In this document: piece by piece, positions 12,290 through 12,450 of the stretch | How positions within the stretch are numbered: the stretch's first letter is position 1 | Layout of the letters: each line of letters starts with the position of its first letter | Origin: UBA6952 sp045562575 | GTDB lineage: Bacteria; Chloroflexota; Dehalococcoidia; Lucifugimonadales; UBA6952 | Length of the DNA: 12,450 bases | Direction of reading: 5' to 3' | Assembly: GCA_045562575.1 (NCBI GenBank) | Contig: JBJKVQ010000007.1 | Location: forward strand, 1-12,450 | The notes under the pieces: model-generated | Told to the model about the DNA's origin: nothing | Database searches by the model: none | The model's input: the letters and a program-made list of their open reading frames with translations, nothing else | Program-made: the position numbers and the translations under genes

Positions 12290-12321
12290 AAGAGCCAATA
12301 AGTGTTAACCTACTGGCTGTT
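12282..12321 (-). repeat. Inverted copy of the tRNA-Thr terminator
   Basis: AACCTAAAAAGAGCCAATAA onward matches the reverse complement of the left-end terminator region (about 30-69) with about two differences. The bases AACCTAAA are shared with the preceding tRNA-upstream block, so the two blocks were joined at this short homology. The hairpin arms survive, with one arm altered (GGCTGTT). Confidence 0.7.
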
Positions 12322-12387
12322 AAAACTGCTAATGCATGTAACTTTGCATGTAACTAGGGTCGAGAAGTTGTCAAAAGTGGGAAGTCT

Positions 12388-12450
12388 TTATCTTCCTCGT
12401 ACCATCCCAGATATAGTACCCATTAAGGTTATAAATATACCCAACATAGC
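12388..12450 (-). CDS. Possible C-terminus of a membrane protein (cut by window edge)
   Basis: From the window edge the minus strand reads a hydrophobic end, AMLGIFITLMGTISGMVRGR, then stop at 12388-12390. It would be the tail of a gene starting outside the window. With only 20 residues the call is tentative. Confidence 0.3.
   Translation of the reverse strand, partial: AMLGIFITLMGTISGMVRGR

Noticed and set aside
12340..12385. Second integrase C-terminal remnant at the right end
   Set aside because: TCGAG.AGTTGTCAA and ACTTTGCATGT recall 284-314, but the reading frame and the LGH/DIYSHV motifs are absent, so the match is too weak to call.

Overview
The window is AT-rich, low-GC bacterial DNA. 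It looks like an accessory (genomic island) region of a marine-type bacterium. Inferring from content alone, I favour a low-GC Chloroflexota of the SAR202/Dehalococcoidia kind. The reasons are PD40/TolB-like proteins with many SPDGTKIAF-type repeats, lipoproteins with long Pro/Thr tethers, and a DUF2071 protein. No marker gene fixes the taxonomy.

Layout. The left end (1-1900) has a terminator, an intact tRNA-Thr(CGT) on the minus strand, a decayed tyrosine-integrase C-terminus with an in-frame amber codon, a possible small membrane protein, an NAD(P)-binding atypical SDR protein, and then a perfect 68-bp inverted copy of the 3' half of the tRNA-Thr. The middle (1830-5660) holds three 3' fragments of a tRNA-Val(TAC) gene, all in plus orientation. 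They separate modules carrying a membrane-anchored PD40 protein with a small membrane protein and an NTF2-like protein, and then an ADP-ribosylglycohydrolase. From 5640 to 9400 there is a DUF1772 protein, a DUF2071 protein, two convincing small proteins missed by long-ORF calling (42 and 32 aa), a decayed paralogue tail of the 42-aa gene, a lipoprotein with a gluzincin-like HExxH protease domain, and a small membrane-anchored protein. From 9410 to 11805 a second PD40 lipoprotein (six repeats of exactly 132 bp) is divergent from a plus-strand pair: a LicD-family transferase with an extra C-terminal Ig-like domain, followed by a CTP:phosphocholine/phosphoethanolamine-type cytidylyltransferase. 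This pair most likely decorates a surface glycan with a phospho-alcohol group. The right end (11800-12450) has a possible micro-protein, a promoter plus a foldable ~125-nt RNA candidate, a degenerate 5' half of the tRNA-Thr, an inverted copy of its terminator, and the possible tail of a membrane protein.

The unifying theme is recombination at tRNA anticodon loops. The tRNA-Thr halves at both ends break at the same 7-nt TTCGTAA anticodon loop, and the clearest tRNA-Val fragment starts at its own anticodon loop. Between these footprints lie one- to few-gene modules sharing dispersed intergenic repeats. One repeat carries an extended -10 promoter that sits 9 nt upstream of ATG at two places, implying near-leaderless transcripts. 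I read the region as a decayed, serially built tRNA-targeted island in which genes arrive with att footprints and portable promoters. This is inference from the sequence.
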